In this document: positions 17,309-28,100 of the stretch, piece after piece
How the letters are laid out: the number at the start of each line of letters is the position of its first letter
How positions within the stretch are numbered: the stretch's first letter is position 1
Assembly: GCF_000953135.1 (NCBI RefSeq)
Contig: NZ_LN614827.1
Location: 1,827,001 to 1,891,000 of the forward strand
Source: Legionella fallonii LLAP-10
GTDB lineage: Bacteria; Pseudomonadota; Gammaproteobacteria; Legionellales; Legionellaceae
DNA length: 64,000 nt
Direction of reading: 5' to 3'
Translations under genes and position numbers: made by a program
The notes under the pieces: model-generated
Database searches by the model: none
Seen by the model: only the letters and a program-made list of their open reading frames with translations
Told to the model about the DNA's origin: nothing

Positions 17309-18642
17309 TGAAAAAACAATTATCCATTTTAAGTCTTACTTTAATCACCGTCTGTTCAGTAGATAGTATTAGAAATTTACCTGCAGCAGCGATAGCAGGT
17401 AATCAATTATTTAACTACTTTACTTTAGCTTTGTTTTTTTTCTTACTCCCATGCGCCATTATTTCGGCTTGGTTTTCCAATCAGTCTCAACAAGGGGTGT
17501 ATGGATGGGTGAAAAAAGGTCTTGGTAAACAATCAGCCTTTATGGCCATTTGGTACCAATGCATACAAAATGTACTACTTTATCCAACCATGCTCAGTTT
17601 CATTGCAGGAACATTGTTGTACAGTATTTCGCCAGCTTTAGTTGAAAATAAAAGTCTACTCTTTATTATTATTATTTGTCTTATTTGGGGATTAACCTGG
17701 ATTAATTTGAAGGGGATTCACCTTTCCAGCCGCTTTAATTCTTTTTGCTCTATTACTGGATTGCTCGTTCCTTTTGCCATCATTATGATCATGGGACTTT
17801 ATTGGTGGCTTACACAGACCCAAGGAACAAATAATATACTGCCTAAAGCTGCGCCCTACTCTTGGACTTCATTAACCGCCATCATTCTTTCATTCTGTGG
17901 TATGGAACTTGCGGCCGTACATGCGGAAGAAAGCAAAAAGGGTGCATTCCCTAAAGCTATGGCTGTTTCAGTAGTTTTAATTTTTTTATCCATGTTATTT
18001 GGTTCAATCATCATTGCCATGATCATCCCTCCTCAGCAATTAAGCTTTATCAGCAGTATCCCTCAGCTGATTCAACTGTTTTTCACTAAGATGCATTGTG
18101 GTCATTTGGCTTTTATTATTAATGGATTAATTGCTATAGGGTGCATTGGCGCTGCCAACAATTGGTTGATTGCTCCTATTAAAGGTTTGGGCTTTGCCGC
18201 AGGAGAAGGGTTTTTAAATACTGGGTTGACTGAACTTAATGAAAATAAGGCCCCAGCAAAACTGCTAATTCTCCAAGCAATTTGCGTGTCGGTTATCAGC
18301 ACTTTATTTTTGATTATTCCATCGATTAATGCCTCCTATTGGATCATGCTAAATGCTGCAACTCAAATTAATTTACTTATGTATTTGTTGCTATTTATTA
18401 GTGCCATCAAAGTAACTTTCTCCGAGCAAATAAATAATAAAGTTAAAATTCTAATCCCTGCCAGCTTGGGACTTATGGGGATTGGCATTTCACTGCTCGT
18501 CAGTCTAACTCCTCCTCCCTCTCTTCAGCTGGAGTCGCAATTATCTTATTCTTTCTTTGGTATTCTTTTCTTAATCATGACCACTTTAATTCCCGTTTGG
18601 AATCAACGGCGTGTCGCTAATAAAGTACAAGAAACCAATTAA
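17308..18642 (+). CDS. APC-family amino acid permease/antiporter
   Basis: This ~444-aa protein has 12 predicted helices. It starts with the LSLTLITVCSVDSIRNLPAAA block of GadC-like APC transporters and has GMELAAVHAEESKK in the middle, typical of the glutamate/GABA antiporter branch. Its ATG overlaps the stop of the DDAH-like gene (TAATG), which suggests it moves that enzyme's substrate or product, possibly methylarginine, arginine or citrulline. It is related to the permease at 54217-55599 but shorter and without its more standard GGIYVWVREAFG motif (here QGVYGWVKKGLG). Confidence 0.88.
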   Translation: MKKQLSILSLTLITVCSVDSIRNLPAAAIAGNQLFNYFTLALFFFLLPCAIISAWFSNQSQQGVYGWVKKGLGKQSAFMAIWYQCIQNVLLYPTMLSFIAGTLLYSISPALVENKSLLFIIIICLIWGLTWINLKGIHLSSRFNSFCSITGLLVPFAIIMIMGLYWWLTQTQGTNNILPKAAPYSWTSLTAIILSFCGMELAAVHAEESKKGAFPKAMAVSVVLIFLSMLFGSIIIAMIIPPQQLSFISSIPQLIQLFFTKMHCGHLAFIINGLIAIGCIGAANNWLIAPIKGLGFAAGEGFLNTGLTELNENKAPAKLLILQAICVSVISTLFLIIPSINASYWIMLNAATQINLLMYLLLFISAIKVTFSEQINNKVKILIPASLGLMGIGISLLVSLTPPPSLQLESQLSYSFFGILFLIMTTLIPVWNQRRVANKVQETN

Positions 18643-18731
18643 ACCAACTAAATAGTTCATATTTACCTCTAGAGCATTACAGCTTAGCTATAATTTATAT
18701 TAAGCGCTCATTCATCTCACGCGGAGCTATA

Positions 18732-19766
18732 ATGCACATTTCAGGCAATATGATACGCAAAGCAGTAGATGCCAAAATAATCACTAAAGAACAAGCGAAT
18801 AACTTGATTGATTTTCTATCCAATCTCCCAGAGCAAAGCCCTAGCTTTAGTGTAACTAATGTCCTTTATTATTTTGGCGGTCTCATTGCCATAGGTGCGA
18901 TGTCTTTATTTATGAATTTAGGATGGGAACTATATGGGGGATGGGGTATTTTTTTTCTTTCTATATCCTATGGTCTTCTTGGCATTGCTTTAACGCATCA
19001 ACTAGCCAACAAAGGCTATAAAATTCCAGCAGGTATTTGTGCAACCTTTGTTATAGTCCTGACGCCATTAGCTATCTATGGATTACAAAAGGGAATGGGC
19101 TGGTGGCCAGACGATACTGTATATCACGATTACCATACTTATATAAAATGGCATTGGATTTTTATGGAGTTTGGTACCTTGATTGTAGGGGTTATCATGG
19201 CATGGATCTATCGCTACCCCTTTATGATCATGCCCATAGCTGTAACACTTTGGTACATGTCTATGGATCTCACCTCCATGATTGCCGGCGGCTCATACAG
19301 CTTTGAATTAGGTTCTCTAGTATCCATGTATTTTGGTATCATTACTATGCTAATTGCATTTTGGGTCGATATCCGCTCCAGTAATTCGGCTGATTACGCT
19401 TTTTGGCTTTATATTTTTGGTGTAATGGCATTTTGGGGTGGTCTTACCGCGCAGCATTCCAATAGTGAAGTCTCTAAATTTATTTATCTGTGTATTAACC
19501 TCATTTTGATTTTCATCGGAGTCGTTTTAAGTAGAAAAGTCTTTGTACTATTTGGTGCACTAGGAACCTGTTGTTATTTAGGTCATTTAGCATTTGATGT
19601 ATTTCAATACAGCTACTTATTCCCAGTAACATTGACGGCAATAGGATTTGCTATAATTTATCTAGGGATATTATGGCAAAAGCATGAGCTAGGAATGACT
19701 GTAAAAATGCGTTCTATACTTCCTAAACCACTAAAAGACCTATTAGAGGCAAGGGACAAGTTTTAA
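18732..19766 (+). CDS. Polytopic membrane protein, unknown function
   Basis: This 344-aa protein has a cytoplasmic N-terminal ~40 residues, rich in Lys and Gln and resembling DUF2157 leaders, followed by about nine transmembrane helices. Aromatic-rich helices alternate with short loops. GGAG lies five bases before the ATG. It stands 15 bases upstream of an Mpo1-like gene and is probably cotranscribed with it. No catalytic motif was identified. Confidence 0.75.
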   Translation: MHISGNMIRKAVDAKIITKEQANNLIDFLSNLPEQSPSFSVTNVLYYFGGLIAIGAMSLFMNLGWELYGGWGIFFLSISYGLLGIALTHQLANKGYKIPAGICATFVIVLTPLAIYGLQKGMGWWPDDTVYHDYHTYIKWHWIFMEFGTLIVGVIMAWIYRYPFMIMPIAVTLWYMSMDLTSMIAGGSYSFELGSLVSMYFGIITMLIAFWVDIRSSNSADYAFWLYIFGVMAFWGGLTAQHSNSEVSKFIYLCINLILIFIGVVLSRKVFVLFGALGTCCYLGHLAFDVFQYSYLFPVTLTAIGFAIIYLGILWQKHELGMTVKMRSILPKPLKDLLEARDKF

Positions 19767-19781
19767 GTATTCGAGATCATA

Positions 19782-20084
19782 ATGAAAGAGTTTAAAAATT
19801 TTAAGGAGTTTTATCCCTTCTATCTCTCACAACATCAAAATCCAATGTGCAAACGTTTACATTTTGTTGGAACATTACTCGTTTGCTTATGCTTATTAAC
19901 AGCACTGATGACAGGCAATTTCTATTGGTTAATACTTTTGCCCTTCATTGGTTATGGTTTTGCTTGGGCTGGTCATTTTATTTTTGAAAAAAATAAACCC
20001 GCCACATTTAAACATCCGTTTTATAGTTTATTAGGTGATTTTGTTTTATTTAAAGATATTTTATTAGGTAAAAATAAAATGTAG
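19782..20084 (+). CDS. Mpo1-like (DUF962) membrane protein
   Basis: This 100-aa protein has the DUF962 pattern: FYPFYLSQHQNPMCKRLHFVGT near the N-terminus, and GHFIFEKNKPATFKHPFYSLLGDF (residues ~64-87) with the conserved His residues. Yeast Mpo1, a family member, is an Fe(II)-dependent dioxygenase acting on 2-hydroxy fatty acids; bacterial function is unproven. It has two to three hydrophobic segments. It follows the 344-aa membrane protein by 15 bases. Confidence 0.88.
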   Translation: MKEFKNFKEFYPFYLSQHQNPMCKRLHFVGTLLVCLCLLTALMTGNFYWLILLPFIGYGFAWAGHFIFEKNKPATFKHPFYSLLGDFVLFKDILLGKNKM

Positions 20085-20123
20085 ACATGACCACTCTGTT
20101 GACTATTATCCTATAAACGGCCA

Positions 20124-21242
20124 CTAAATACGAATAAATAATTTACGCCTATATAAAAATGCTACCACTAGAAAGTTTAAGAATAAAAACGCGAGTGAAT
20201 AAAACAAAGCCGCATTTTGAGGCCCGAAACTACCAAATAAATGATCAGCAATCGCAGATCGGGAGTTATCCAAAGTGCCATTTCTTAATGGAAAAGAAAA
20301 CATGGATTGAATTTTTAATAAAAGAACGTGAAAGATAAAAGCAAATAATGCGTTCATACCAAAGATTTTTAATGGTAAAGCCCATCGGGTATACCCTAAA
20401 ATATCAATGATCCAAAAACACAAAGCAAAAGCAACTAAGGCATATCCCCCAGTCCATAATACAAAGGAGCTAGTCCATAGACTTTTATTAATGGGAAAAC
20501 TATATCCCCAAATCCATCCCAAAAATAAAAATACACCTCCTGTAAGTCCCATGATGTAACATTTACTTTTATTACTTAAAGAAGTTAATAACAGTTGGCC
20601 GGTCAATACCCCTGCCAAAGTGGTGGCAATTGCGGGAATAGTACTAAAGCCACCTTCAGGATCATATGTCTTTGTATATAAATGCGCAGGAGACAATAGC
20701 ATTCGGTCGAGATAAGTGGCCCAACTTCCGTCAATGGTGAGTTGATTAATCCCATGTCCAGGAACAGGTACCTGAGTCATTAAAAACCAATAACCAATTA
20801 TAATTACTAAAAATATTAGAATTTGTGTTCTAACAGTAGTGTTCAAATAAATAATGGCGCAGATCAAATAACAGATTGCGATGCGTTGTAAAATTCCAAA
20901 GATACGAATAGTTGCTATATCAAAGTGATAAGGAATCGCGTTCAACAATAGTCCTACACAAAACAATACTAGACTGCGTTGAACTATGCCGGAATACAAA
21001 GATGATTTGGATTTCACCTGTACTTGATTTTTTAGACTGATAACGCTACTGATCCCAACAATAAATAAAAAAAAGGGAAAAACCACATCAGCTAAAGTAC
21101 ATCCGTCCCAGTCAGCATGCGCTAATAGTGCATAAGGAGCACGTGTCGCCTGGCTATTAACTATAATCATTAAAACAATAGTTAATCCCCGGAATACATC
21201 CAAAGATAAAATACGCTTGCTCTTGGGAGGAATACTATTCAT
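20124..21242 (-). CDS. HGSNAT-like membrane acyltransferase
   Basis: This 372-aa protein has about ten transmembrane helices. It begins with KRILSLDVFRGLTIVLMIIVN, and an ADVVFPFFLFIVGIS block follows near residue 50. These are hallmarks of the heparan-alpha-glucosaminide N-acetyltransferase-like (DUF5009) family, which moves acetyl groups across membranes onto glycans. The PEGGFSTIPAIATTLAGVLTG block is also typical. It stands alone and converges with the Mpo1-like gene. I recall a HGSNAT-like protein reported among Dot/Icm substrates in L. pneumophila, but could not verify that this is its orthologue. A cell-envelope sugar acetylase is the alternative. Confidence 0.85.
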   Translation of the reverse strand: MNSIPPKSKRILSLDVFRGLTIVLMIIVNSQATRAPYALLAHADWDGCTLADVVFPFFLFIVGISSVISLKNQVQVKSKSSLYSGIVQRSLVLFCVGLLLNAIPYHFDIATIRIFGILQRIAICYLICAIIYLNTTVRTQILIFLVIIIGYWFLMTQVPVPGHGINQLTIDGSWATYLDRMLLSPAHLYTKTYDPEGGFSTIPAIATTLAGVLTGQLLLTSLSNKSKCYIMGLTGGVFLFLGWIWGYSFPINKSLWTSSFVLWTGGYALVAFALCFWIIDILGYTRWALPLKIFGMNALFAFIFHVLLLKIQSMFSFPLRNGTLDNSRSAIADHLFGSFGPQNAALFYSLAFLFLNFLVVAFLYRRKLFIRI

Positions 21243-21405
21243 TGTTTACGGCGGCAGTATAAAAAATTTAGATTAGCATTTTACTGCAAAGATAAAAAGT
21301 TAGCGTTAAAAATATCTTGAATTAATTATTCCTAACCTATATAAAAATGATAACTAACCTTGTATGTTAGTTCAAAGTTTCAATTAATTTAAAAACCTAT
21401 ACAGA

Positions 21406-22014
21406 ATGTTTAATAAAAAAGAACGGACTTTATTATTTGCAAACAACCTTTGGTATCTTTCTGAAGGAATGCTTGGACCATTGTTTGGCGTTTTTTGTGC
21501 AAAATTTCAATCATCTCCCTTAGATATTTCCTGGGTTTGGGCTCTTTATTTAATCTCTGTTGGTATCGTTGTTATTGGTTTAGGTTACATTTCTGATTTT
21601 ATCTATAAAGAAAAACTTTTGATTGTTGGCTACGCTCTCCAAACGGTTTTTACCTTCTGCTATATTTTTGTCAGCACTAAAAAACAATTAGCATTATTAC
21701 AAATTGGTTTAGGTATTTCCGGCGGTTTATCGACCACGACCTGGTATGCGCTCTATGCACGATGCGAAGATAAAACGCATGAGGGGCTCACTTGGGGGTT
21801 AGCTAATGGGTTGGCCAGTATTTATACAGGGGTGGCCTTATTGTGCGGTGGTTTCATTATAGCCTACAGTTCCTTTGAGGTTTTATTTACACTTATGGGA
21901 ATTGTGCAACTCATTGCCACCATTTATGTCAGTAGATTGGCTTCTTTTGAAAAACCGCAAATTTTACGACGCAGCAAATTAAGTAAATTATCGAAAAAAT
22001 ATTCGCCTTCTTAA
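21406..22014 (+). CDS. Half-length MFS-like membrane protein
   Basis: This 202-aa protein has six predicted helices, matching one half of a Major Facilitator transporter: an N-terminal NNLWYLSEGMLGPLFGVF segment, a loop between helices 2 and 3, and a basic tail (RRSKLSKLSKK). Full MFS proteins have about 400 residues. The reading frame is intact, and the following 140 bases do not encode the missing half. It is therefore either a truncated gene or a stand-alone six-helix protein. There is no clear ribosome-binding site before the ATG. Confidence 0.6.
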   Translation: MFNKKERTLLFANNLWYLSEGMLGPLFGVFCAKFQSSPLDISWVWALYLISVGIVVIGLGYISDFIYKEKLLIVGYALQTVFTFCYIFVSTKKQLALLQIGLGISGGLSTTTWYALYARCEDKTHEGLTWGLANGLASIYTGVALLCGGFIIAYSSFEVLFTLMGIVQLIATIYVSRLASFEKPQILRRSKLSKLSKKYSPS

Positions 22015-22304
22015 GTTGCAACCATTAACTGCTCACAGACCAATCAATTAGGAAATCTTACAGTGGACGATCTCCCAGTACTGCCCTGCCTTCGTCGAGA
22101 GCTTCTGTGCTTCGATCTGGATGATAGAATAGAAAAGCCTGACAAACTAACCCTTTGTTTTTATTAATTACATACATTATTATAAAACGCGTTGGTATAT
22201 TCCTTAGCTTACAACTGAATGCACTGACTCTAGAAATGACAACCGGCTTGAAGACATTGGATGTACTTCAGCCCATTAACTACCATTATATTAAGGATAA
22301 TGCA

Positions 22305-22745
22305 ATGCCTAACTTTTTCACCCAATGCTGGTCCAAAATTTCCTTTCCTTCAACCTTTGCCTCCACTACAGGGCAAAGAAATACACAACGAGCAATGGCC
22401 GCAACAGAAATTGCCGGAACGACCCTTTCAACCTTCACCCCGGTCGCTGTTATTCCTACTAAAGTGGCTCAGACCTGTCTATCAATTTATTCTTTATTCC
22501 GCAGCGATTTAAAAATTGGTGAGAAAGCGGTACAGGTATTACAAGGTAGTATTGCAGCAGCGCAACTGGGATTAGCAATTACTATGCTTTTTACTGCTCA
22601 GTCATGTGCCACCGATGATACAGGTCTCTGCCAGGGCGTTTTATTGACCCAGCTGCTCTATAATGGAGTAATGCTTACAGGATGGTTACCCAGTGAGTAC
22701 TCCAAAGAGCCTTACACAGCACCAGTAGCTCAGGCAGAGGTATAA
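22305..22745 (+). CDS. Hypothetical protein with hydrophobic segments
   Basis: This 146-aa protein was set to start at 22305, where AAGGA lies eight bases upstream. A longer frame from 22155 lacks a ribosome-binding site. It has an Ala/Thr-rich N-terminal half, a hydrophobic segment (residues ~86-103, IAAAQLGLAITMLFTAQS), a short loop with two cysteines (SCATDD...LCQG), and a second hydrophobic stretch. No family is recognised. It converges on pbpC with only 11 bases between them. Confidence 0.55.
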   Translation: MPNFFTQCWSKISFPSTFASTTGQRNTQRAMAATEIAGTTLSTFTPVAVIPTKVAQTCLSIYSLFRSDLKIGEKAVQVLQGSIAAAQLGLAITMLFTAQSCATDDTGLCQGVLLTQLLYNGVMLTGWLPSEYSKEPYTAPVAQAEV

Positions 22746-22756
22746 AATATCAAAGT

Positions 22757-25072
22757 TTAACTATCCATTAATACAGTAATGTCGCGTGCATCCGATAAGC
22801 CGTGATCATCGACGACCCGCACTACAAATTTGCCTGGTTTAGCCTTCCATAAAAAAGGCTTGTCGGGCTTTGTTTCTGCAATAAAGACTTCATTAATAAA
22901 CCAATATAAATGCGCAATACCTGCATCAGTTACAGCACTTAATGGAATTTTGTCATTAAGTTGAGAGTTAGCGCGCACTACGTAACTTATACCCGCTTGC
23001 GGTGAAGTGATTTGTGGATTAATACCGGTATTCCCTGTTAAAGCACAATCGGACTCAAAAAATGGTGGTGTATGCCTTTGAATACCTGCCCGTTTGAAAA
23101 CCTTTAACAAATCAGAGGGCCAAAATTCAAAAATTTCAAAACGAGTATTTTCATCAATGTGGCAAGTACGTAAACCCGTCCTATTATTTATAGCTACTTC
23201 TCTAAAAATGGTATCTGTTTTTATTGGAGACTTTCCAGGAATAAACCAAGTCCACTCGGTGTCGAGACAATAACGCGTAGGCAGCATTCCCGATGCTTTG
23301 CATACCTCTATTTTACGAAGATTCAATAACCCCATTTGTTTTTTAACCTGAGGGATGGGCCCTCTCTCTTGTTTAATTGCATCGATTAATTCAAAAAATA
23401 AAGGTGCAGCGATATCCTTACCAATAAACGAAGGATTGGCTTTATTATCAAAATTACCTATCCATACAGCCAAAACATAGGGACCAAAAGAACCAATAGT
23501 CCATGCATCGCGATAACCGGAAGAAGTTCCTGTTTTCCAAGAAACAGGCAACTGGGAAAAGGATTTGTAAGCTAAATCCGTCCTTGGAGTATTTTGCAGC
23601 ATGTCTAATACTAAAAAACTTGCTTCTGGACTTAGTAGGCGGCGCCCATTCTCTTTTGCTTTACCTTTAACTGACTGAATAGAATACCAAACCCCATCAT
23701 TAACTAGCATCGCATACAAGCTAGCTAACTCGCGCATAGTTAGCTCGCCCCCTCCTAAATTTAGAGATAAGCCATAATAGGATTCTGAGCGTAAATGACT
23801 GACTTGCGCTTTTTCTAATAGTTGATGTAACGTTGGGTTGGACAATTGACTTGCTAACTCAATAGCGGGAATGTTTCTACTTAACACTAAAGCATCCTTT
23901 GCTTTAACTGGCCCCATAAAATCATAATCAAAATTTTCTGGATTATAACCGTTAAAACTATGAGGCACGTCTTTTAAAACAGTATTGGGATGCATTAATC
24001 CCTGATCGAGAGCCAATCCGTAAATAAACGGTTTCAGAGTCGAACCCGGAGAGCGCTTTGTATCCACTCCATTAATTTGTCCGCCTATACTCTTATTGAA
24101 AAAATCAGCCGATCCCATTAACGCTTTGACCCCCATATCACGGGTATCAACTAATAAAACTGCAGCGTTATAAACACCCAACCCTTTTTTTCGCGCTAAA
24201 TAATGGCGCGTGATTCGTTCGACAACCATCTGAGTCCTATAATCTATGGTTGTATCAACACTCTGCACCGATACAGCAGCGTCATTCAATACCGCATTAA
24301 CAAAATGTGGGGCATAAAAAGGTAAACTGTGGCTATTTTGCATTACTAACGGTAAGCCAAACATCATCTTCTTGCTCTGATCATTGGGATGCTTGTCAAG
24401 CCATCGCACAAATAGTTTGTCTCTTATTGTTTTTAGATTAGTGTTATTTGGTGTTCTTTTTCCGGGATTTTGCGGAATAATGCTTAAGGTTAACGCCTCT
24501 GGTAAACTCAACTTATTACTAGATTTATTAAAATAAATTAAACTTGCAGCCCCTGCCCCCTCGATATTTCCGCCATAAGGCGCCAAATTTAAATAAGCTT
24601 CTAATATTTGCTCCTTGCTGTAATGCATTTCAATTTGTACTGCTCTAATAATTTGCCATAATTTACCCAATGCTTTTTTAGAGTTGATGCCATAACGAAT
24701 ACGCGCTAATTGCATAGTAATTGTTGAGGCACCCACTCGACGTGATTTAACGGCATAAGTTTGCCAACCAGCTTTAAACATAGCGAAGGGATTAACCCCA
24801 AAATGCCAGCGAAAATACTGATCTTCTTGTAATAAAGTCGCATCTATTAATTGTTTTGAGATATGAGAAAGAGGAGTAAATAATCTGAATTTTTCGTCTT
24901 TACTTAAAGTCAATCTTAATAATTGATGATGCTCATCATATACAGCCTTAGAAAAATTAACGTTATCCAATAATAAAGGCTTGGGTAAAAAAAATAATGT
25001 CAAATATCCACTGACAAAGAACAAAACAAGGATTATGCTACTTATCCTGATTATTTTTTTCATAATCGACAT
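22757..25072 (-). CDS. pbpC: Penicillin-binding protein 1C
   Basis: This 771-aa protein has an N-terminal membrane anchor (residues ~7-29). A GT51 glycosyltransferase domain follows, with the catalytic Glu83 in LLQEDQYFRWHFG and the RRVGASTITMQLAR block. The transpeptidase domain has the active Ser344 in SPGSTLKP, the SRN motif and KTGTSSGYRDAW. A C-terminal BiPBP_C domain lies at ~690-770. It makes and cross-links peptidoglycan at the inner membrane. It is divergent from the alpha-2-macroglobulin gene across 116 bases. In enterobacteria this pair is collinear, so the orientation differs but the linkage is kept. Confidence 0.95.
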   Translation of the reverse strand: MSIMKKIIRISSIILVLFFVSGYLTLFFLPKPLLLDNVNFSKAVYDEHHQLLRLTLSKDEKFRLFTPLSHISKQLIDATLLQEDQYFRWHFGVNPFAMFKAGWQTYAVKSRRVGASTITMQLARIRYGINSKKALGKLWQIIRAVQIEMHYSKEQILEAYLNLAPYGGNIEGAGAASLIYFNKSSNKLSLPEALTLSIIPQNPGKRTPNNTNLKTIRDKLFVRWLDKHPNDQSKKMMFGLPLVMQNSHSLPFYAPHFVNAVLNDAAVSVQSVDTTIDYRTQMVVERITRHYLARKKGLGVYNAAVLLVDTRDMGVKALMGSADFFNKSIGGQINGVDTKRSPGSTLKPFIYGLALDQGLMHPNTVLKDVPHSFNGYNPENFDYDFMGPVKAKDALVLSRNIPAIELASQLSNPTLHQLLEKAQVSHLRSESYYGLSLNLGGGELTMRELASLYAMLVNDGVWYSIQSVKGKAKENGRRLLSPEASFLVLDMLQNTPRTDLAYKSFSQLPVSWKTGTSSGYRDAWTIGSFGPYVLAVWIGNFDNKANPSFIGKDIAAPLFFELIDAIKQERGPIPQVKKQMGLLNLRKIEVCKASGMLPTRYCLDTEWTWFIPGKSPIKTDTIFREVAINNRTGLRTCHIDENTRFEIFEFWPSDLLKVFKRAGIQRHTPPFFESDCALTGNTGINPQITSPQAGISYVVRANSQLNDKIPLSAVTDAGIAHLYWFINEVFIAETKPDKPFLWKAKPGKFVVRVVDDHGLSDARDITVLMDS

Positions 25073-25188
25073 GATGCATTAAAATGGGTTAAATTATATT
25101 CAAATTTAACATCATTTACATTAAAATGTTGCATATTTGAAAAAAAATTGACCGCCGATATAACCAATCATCTCAAATGGGATAAATC

Positions 25189-28100
25189 ATGAATAAAAAT
25201 CCACTCGCTTCAGTTTTGAATGTGCTTTGCTCTGCATTTTCTGCTGTCTTTGGAAAACTGAACTGGAATAGCCCTCCGTGGATGACTCACTTACACCATA
25301 AAGCAAAGAATAGTCCCAAACTATTCTGGGGAACGACTTCCTTAATTTTTGTTTTTTTTCTTGCAACAGTATATGGCGTTTACTGGTATAAACATCGTCC
25401 TCAACCAGAGTATATTACTGCATCCATTATTGTTCCTGAACTATCTCCCTTAACCATCAATGATCAACCCATAGTACCCAATAATCTTGTGATTGATTTC
25501 GGGATTAAAAAAAATGGTTTTATTAATCAGGCGGTTGCTCCTATCAATTTAATAGGAAAGCCTGTTACAGAAGGAGTAGAAATAAGCCCCAATATTGCGG
25601 GTCAATGGAGTTGGAATAATGATAGTGAGCTCGTTTTTGTTCCTTCTGAAGACTGGCAAGCAGGACAAAAATACACGATTCACTTTGCACCAAACTTTTT
25701 TACTCCTAATGCAAATCTGAAAAACTATGACTTTTCATTTTTTACTAATCCGTTTAAAGCCAAAGTCACTGAGTTTAAATTTTATCAAGACCCGATTAAC
25801 TCCGAAGTACGTCAAGCTGTAGCGACAATTCAGTTCGACTATCCAGTCAATACTGATTCTCTTGAAAAAAATACTTCTTTAATGTTCCAAGCCATTAAAA
25901 ATGGAAAAATGGATCTTAATGCCGAACCGGTCAAGTTTTCCTATACTTATGACCACCATAATCGTATTGCCTATTTACACTCTGAAAATATTAAAATTAA
26001 AGACGTAGCCCGCTATTTGGTCTTAAACCTTAATAAGAATATCTCTTCATCGACAGATTCAGCGAAACTTAAAAAAGAAGCGCAAGTTAATTTGCTTATT
26101 CCTGACGCTAGTAATTTTATGAAAGTGCTTTCGTCTTCAGCATCAATTGTCAGAAATGATAAAGACAGGCCGGAACAAGTTCTTACTGTAGAAACAAGTC
26201 TAGGTGTAAATGAAAAAGATTTTAATAAGTCAGTTCATGCTTATTTGCTACCGCAAGATTATCCAGCAACGGCAGCTGAAGCAGCAAAATCTAATTATCA
26301 ATGGCAAAATCCTGGTGAAGTGACCAGTAAAGTGCTCTCCTTAGCAACGCCTCTAAATAAAGAAGCGATTCCTACTGAACAAAACTACGCAACCTTACAT
26401 AGTTTTAAATTTGCTGCACAAACACCTCGATATATATACATTAAAGTAGATAAAGGGATGCAAGGCTTTGGTGGTTTTAATTTAAATAATGACTATGCTG
26501 CAATTATTGCTGTACCTGAATTTCCCAAGGAAATCAGTTTTCTCCATAAAGGCTCCTTACTGGCCCTAAGTGGTGAGAAAAAACTTTCAGTATTAGTTCG
26601 TGGAGTACCTGCAGTTAAATTTGATTTTGCCCGGGTATTACCGACCAATGTCAATCAATTAGTGACTCAAACTCAAGGCGATTTTAATAACCCTTACTTT
26701 ATTAATCCTACATTTAACCAACAAAATATCAGCCAAATATTTTCCGATATCCAACAATTTGATAATTCAGATTTAACCAAACAACAGTATACAGCTCTTG
26801 ATCTCAGTCGATATCTCAGTGTTGATGCCAATACAGCGGGTCCTCAAGGATTATTTTTATTACAAGCCACTGGGTGGGATGTGGCTAATAAAGTGACATT
26901 AGATGTCAAGGCCAGTCGCCTGATTCTGATTACTGATTTAGGTATGCTAGTAAAAGATAACAATGATGGCACTCATGATGTGTTCGTTGAGTCAATCACA
27001 CAAGGAACCCCAGTAGCAAATGCTACAGTGACTGTCCTTGGTAAAAATGGTTTGCCAATTTTATCTCGTGTCACCGATGCCCAAGGTCGCGCTAATTTCC
27101 CTACCCTTAAAGATTTTGTTGAAGATAGAGAACCTTCTGTTTATTTAGCAGGCCTCAATAATGACGTATCCTTTATTCCATTTAATAACTACAATCGACA
27201 ATTAAATTTCACCAAGTTCGATATTGGCGGTATTTACACCAACAATCAGGAACTACAAAGTTTAAGCGCTTATCTTTTCTCTGACCGAGGTATCTATAGA
27301 CCTGGCGATACCATGCACATAGGAATGATAGTAAAACAAGCTTATGCCCAACCTCAACCAGCAGGACTTCCATTACAAGCAACAATAATAGATCCTCGGG
27401 GAACCACGGTAAAAGATCAAAAAATCACCCTTAATGACACCGGTTATATGGAGCTTGATTTTACTACCAATGGTACTTCTCCAACGGGTCAATATATGGT
27501 GAATTTGTTCTTAGTAAAAGACAATCATCCACAGAATCTTTTAGGTACTACTAGTATTCGTGTTTCGGAGTTTCAACCAGATAGAATGCGAGTCACCTCT
27601 AATCTGTTTCCTAAACCATCAGAGGGCTGGACTTCCCCCTCTGGTTTAAAAGCGCAAGTTAATCTTTGGAATTTATATGGTGCGCCAGCAGCTAATCGGA
27701 AGATTAGTGCCAAAATTATGTTAACACCACAGCAAATCAAATTTGCCAACTACCCAGATTATATTTTTGTTGATCCTCTTTTGGATCCGAAAAAACCGCC
27801 CAAAGTATTTACCGAACCATTAACAGATATCAGAACGAATGATAAAGGTGAAGCAGAGTTTGACCTGCATTTGGAGCGATTTGAAAAAGCAACTTATCAG
27901 TTAACGTTTTTTGCAGAAGGTTTTGAGGCCGATGGTGGTCGCAGTGTTACCACTCAATCTAAAGCGTTAATCAGCCCTCTCCCCTATTTTATAGGATATA
28001 AGCCTGATGGTGATTTATCATTTATCAAGCAACATAGTGCAAGGACAATTAATTACCTCGCTATTAATCCTCAATTAAGTAAAGAAGAGGTTAAAGGCTT

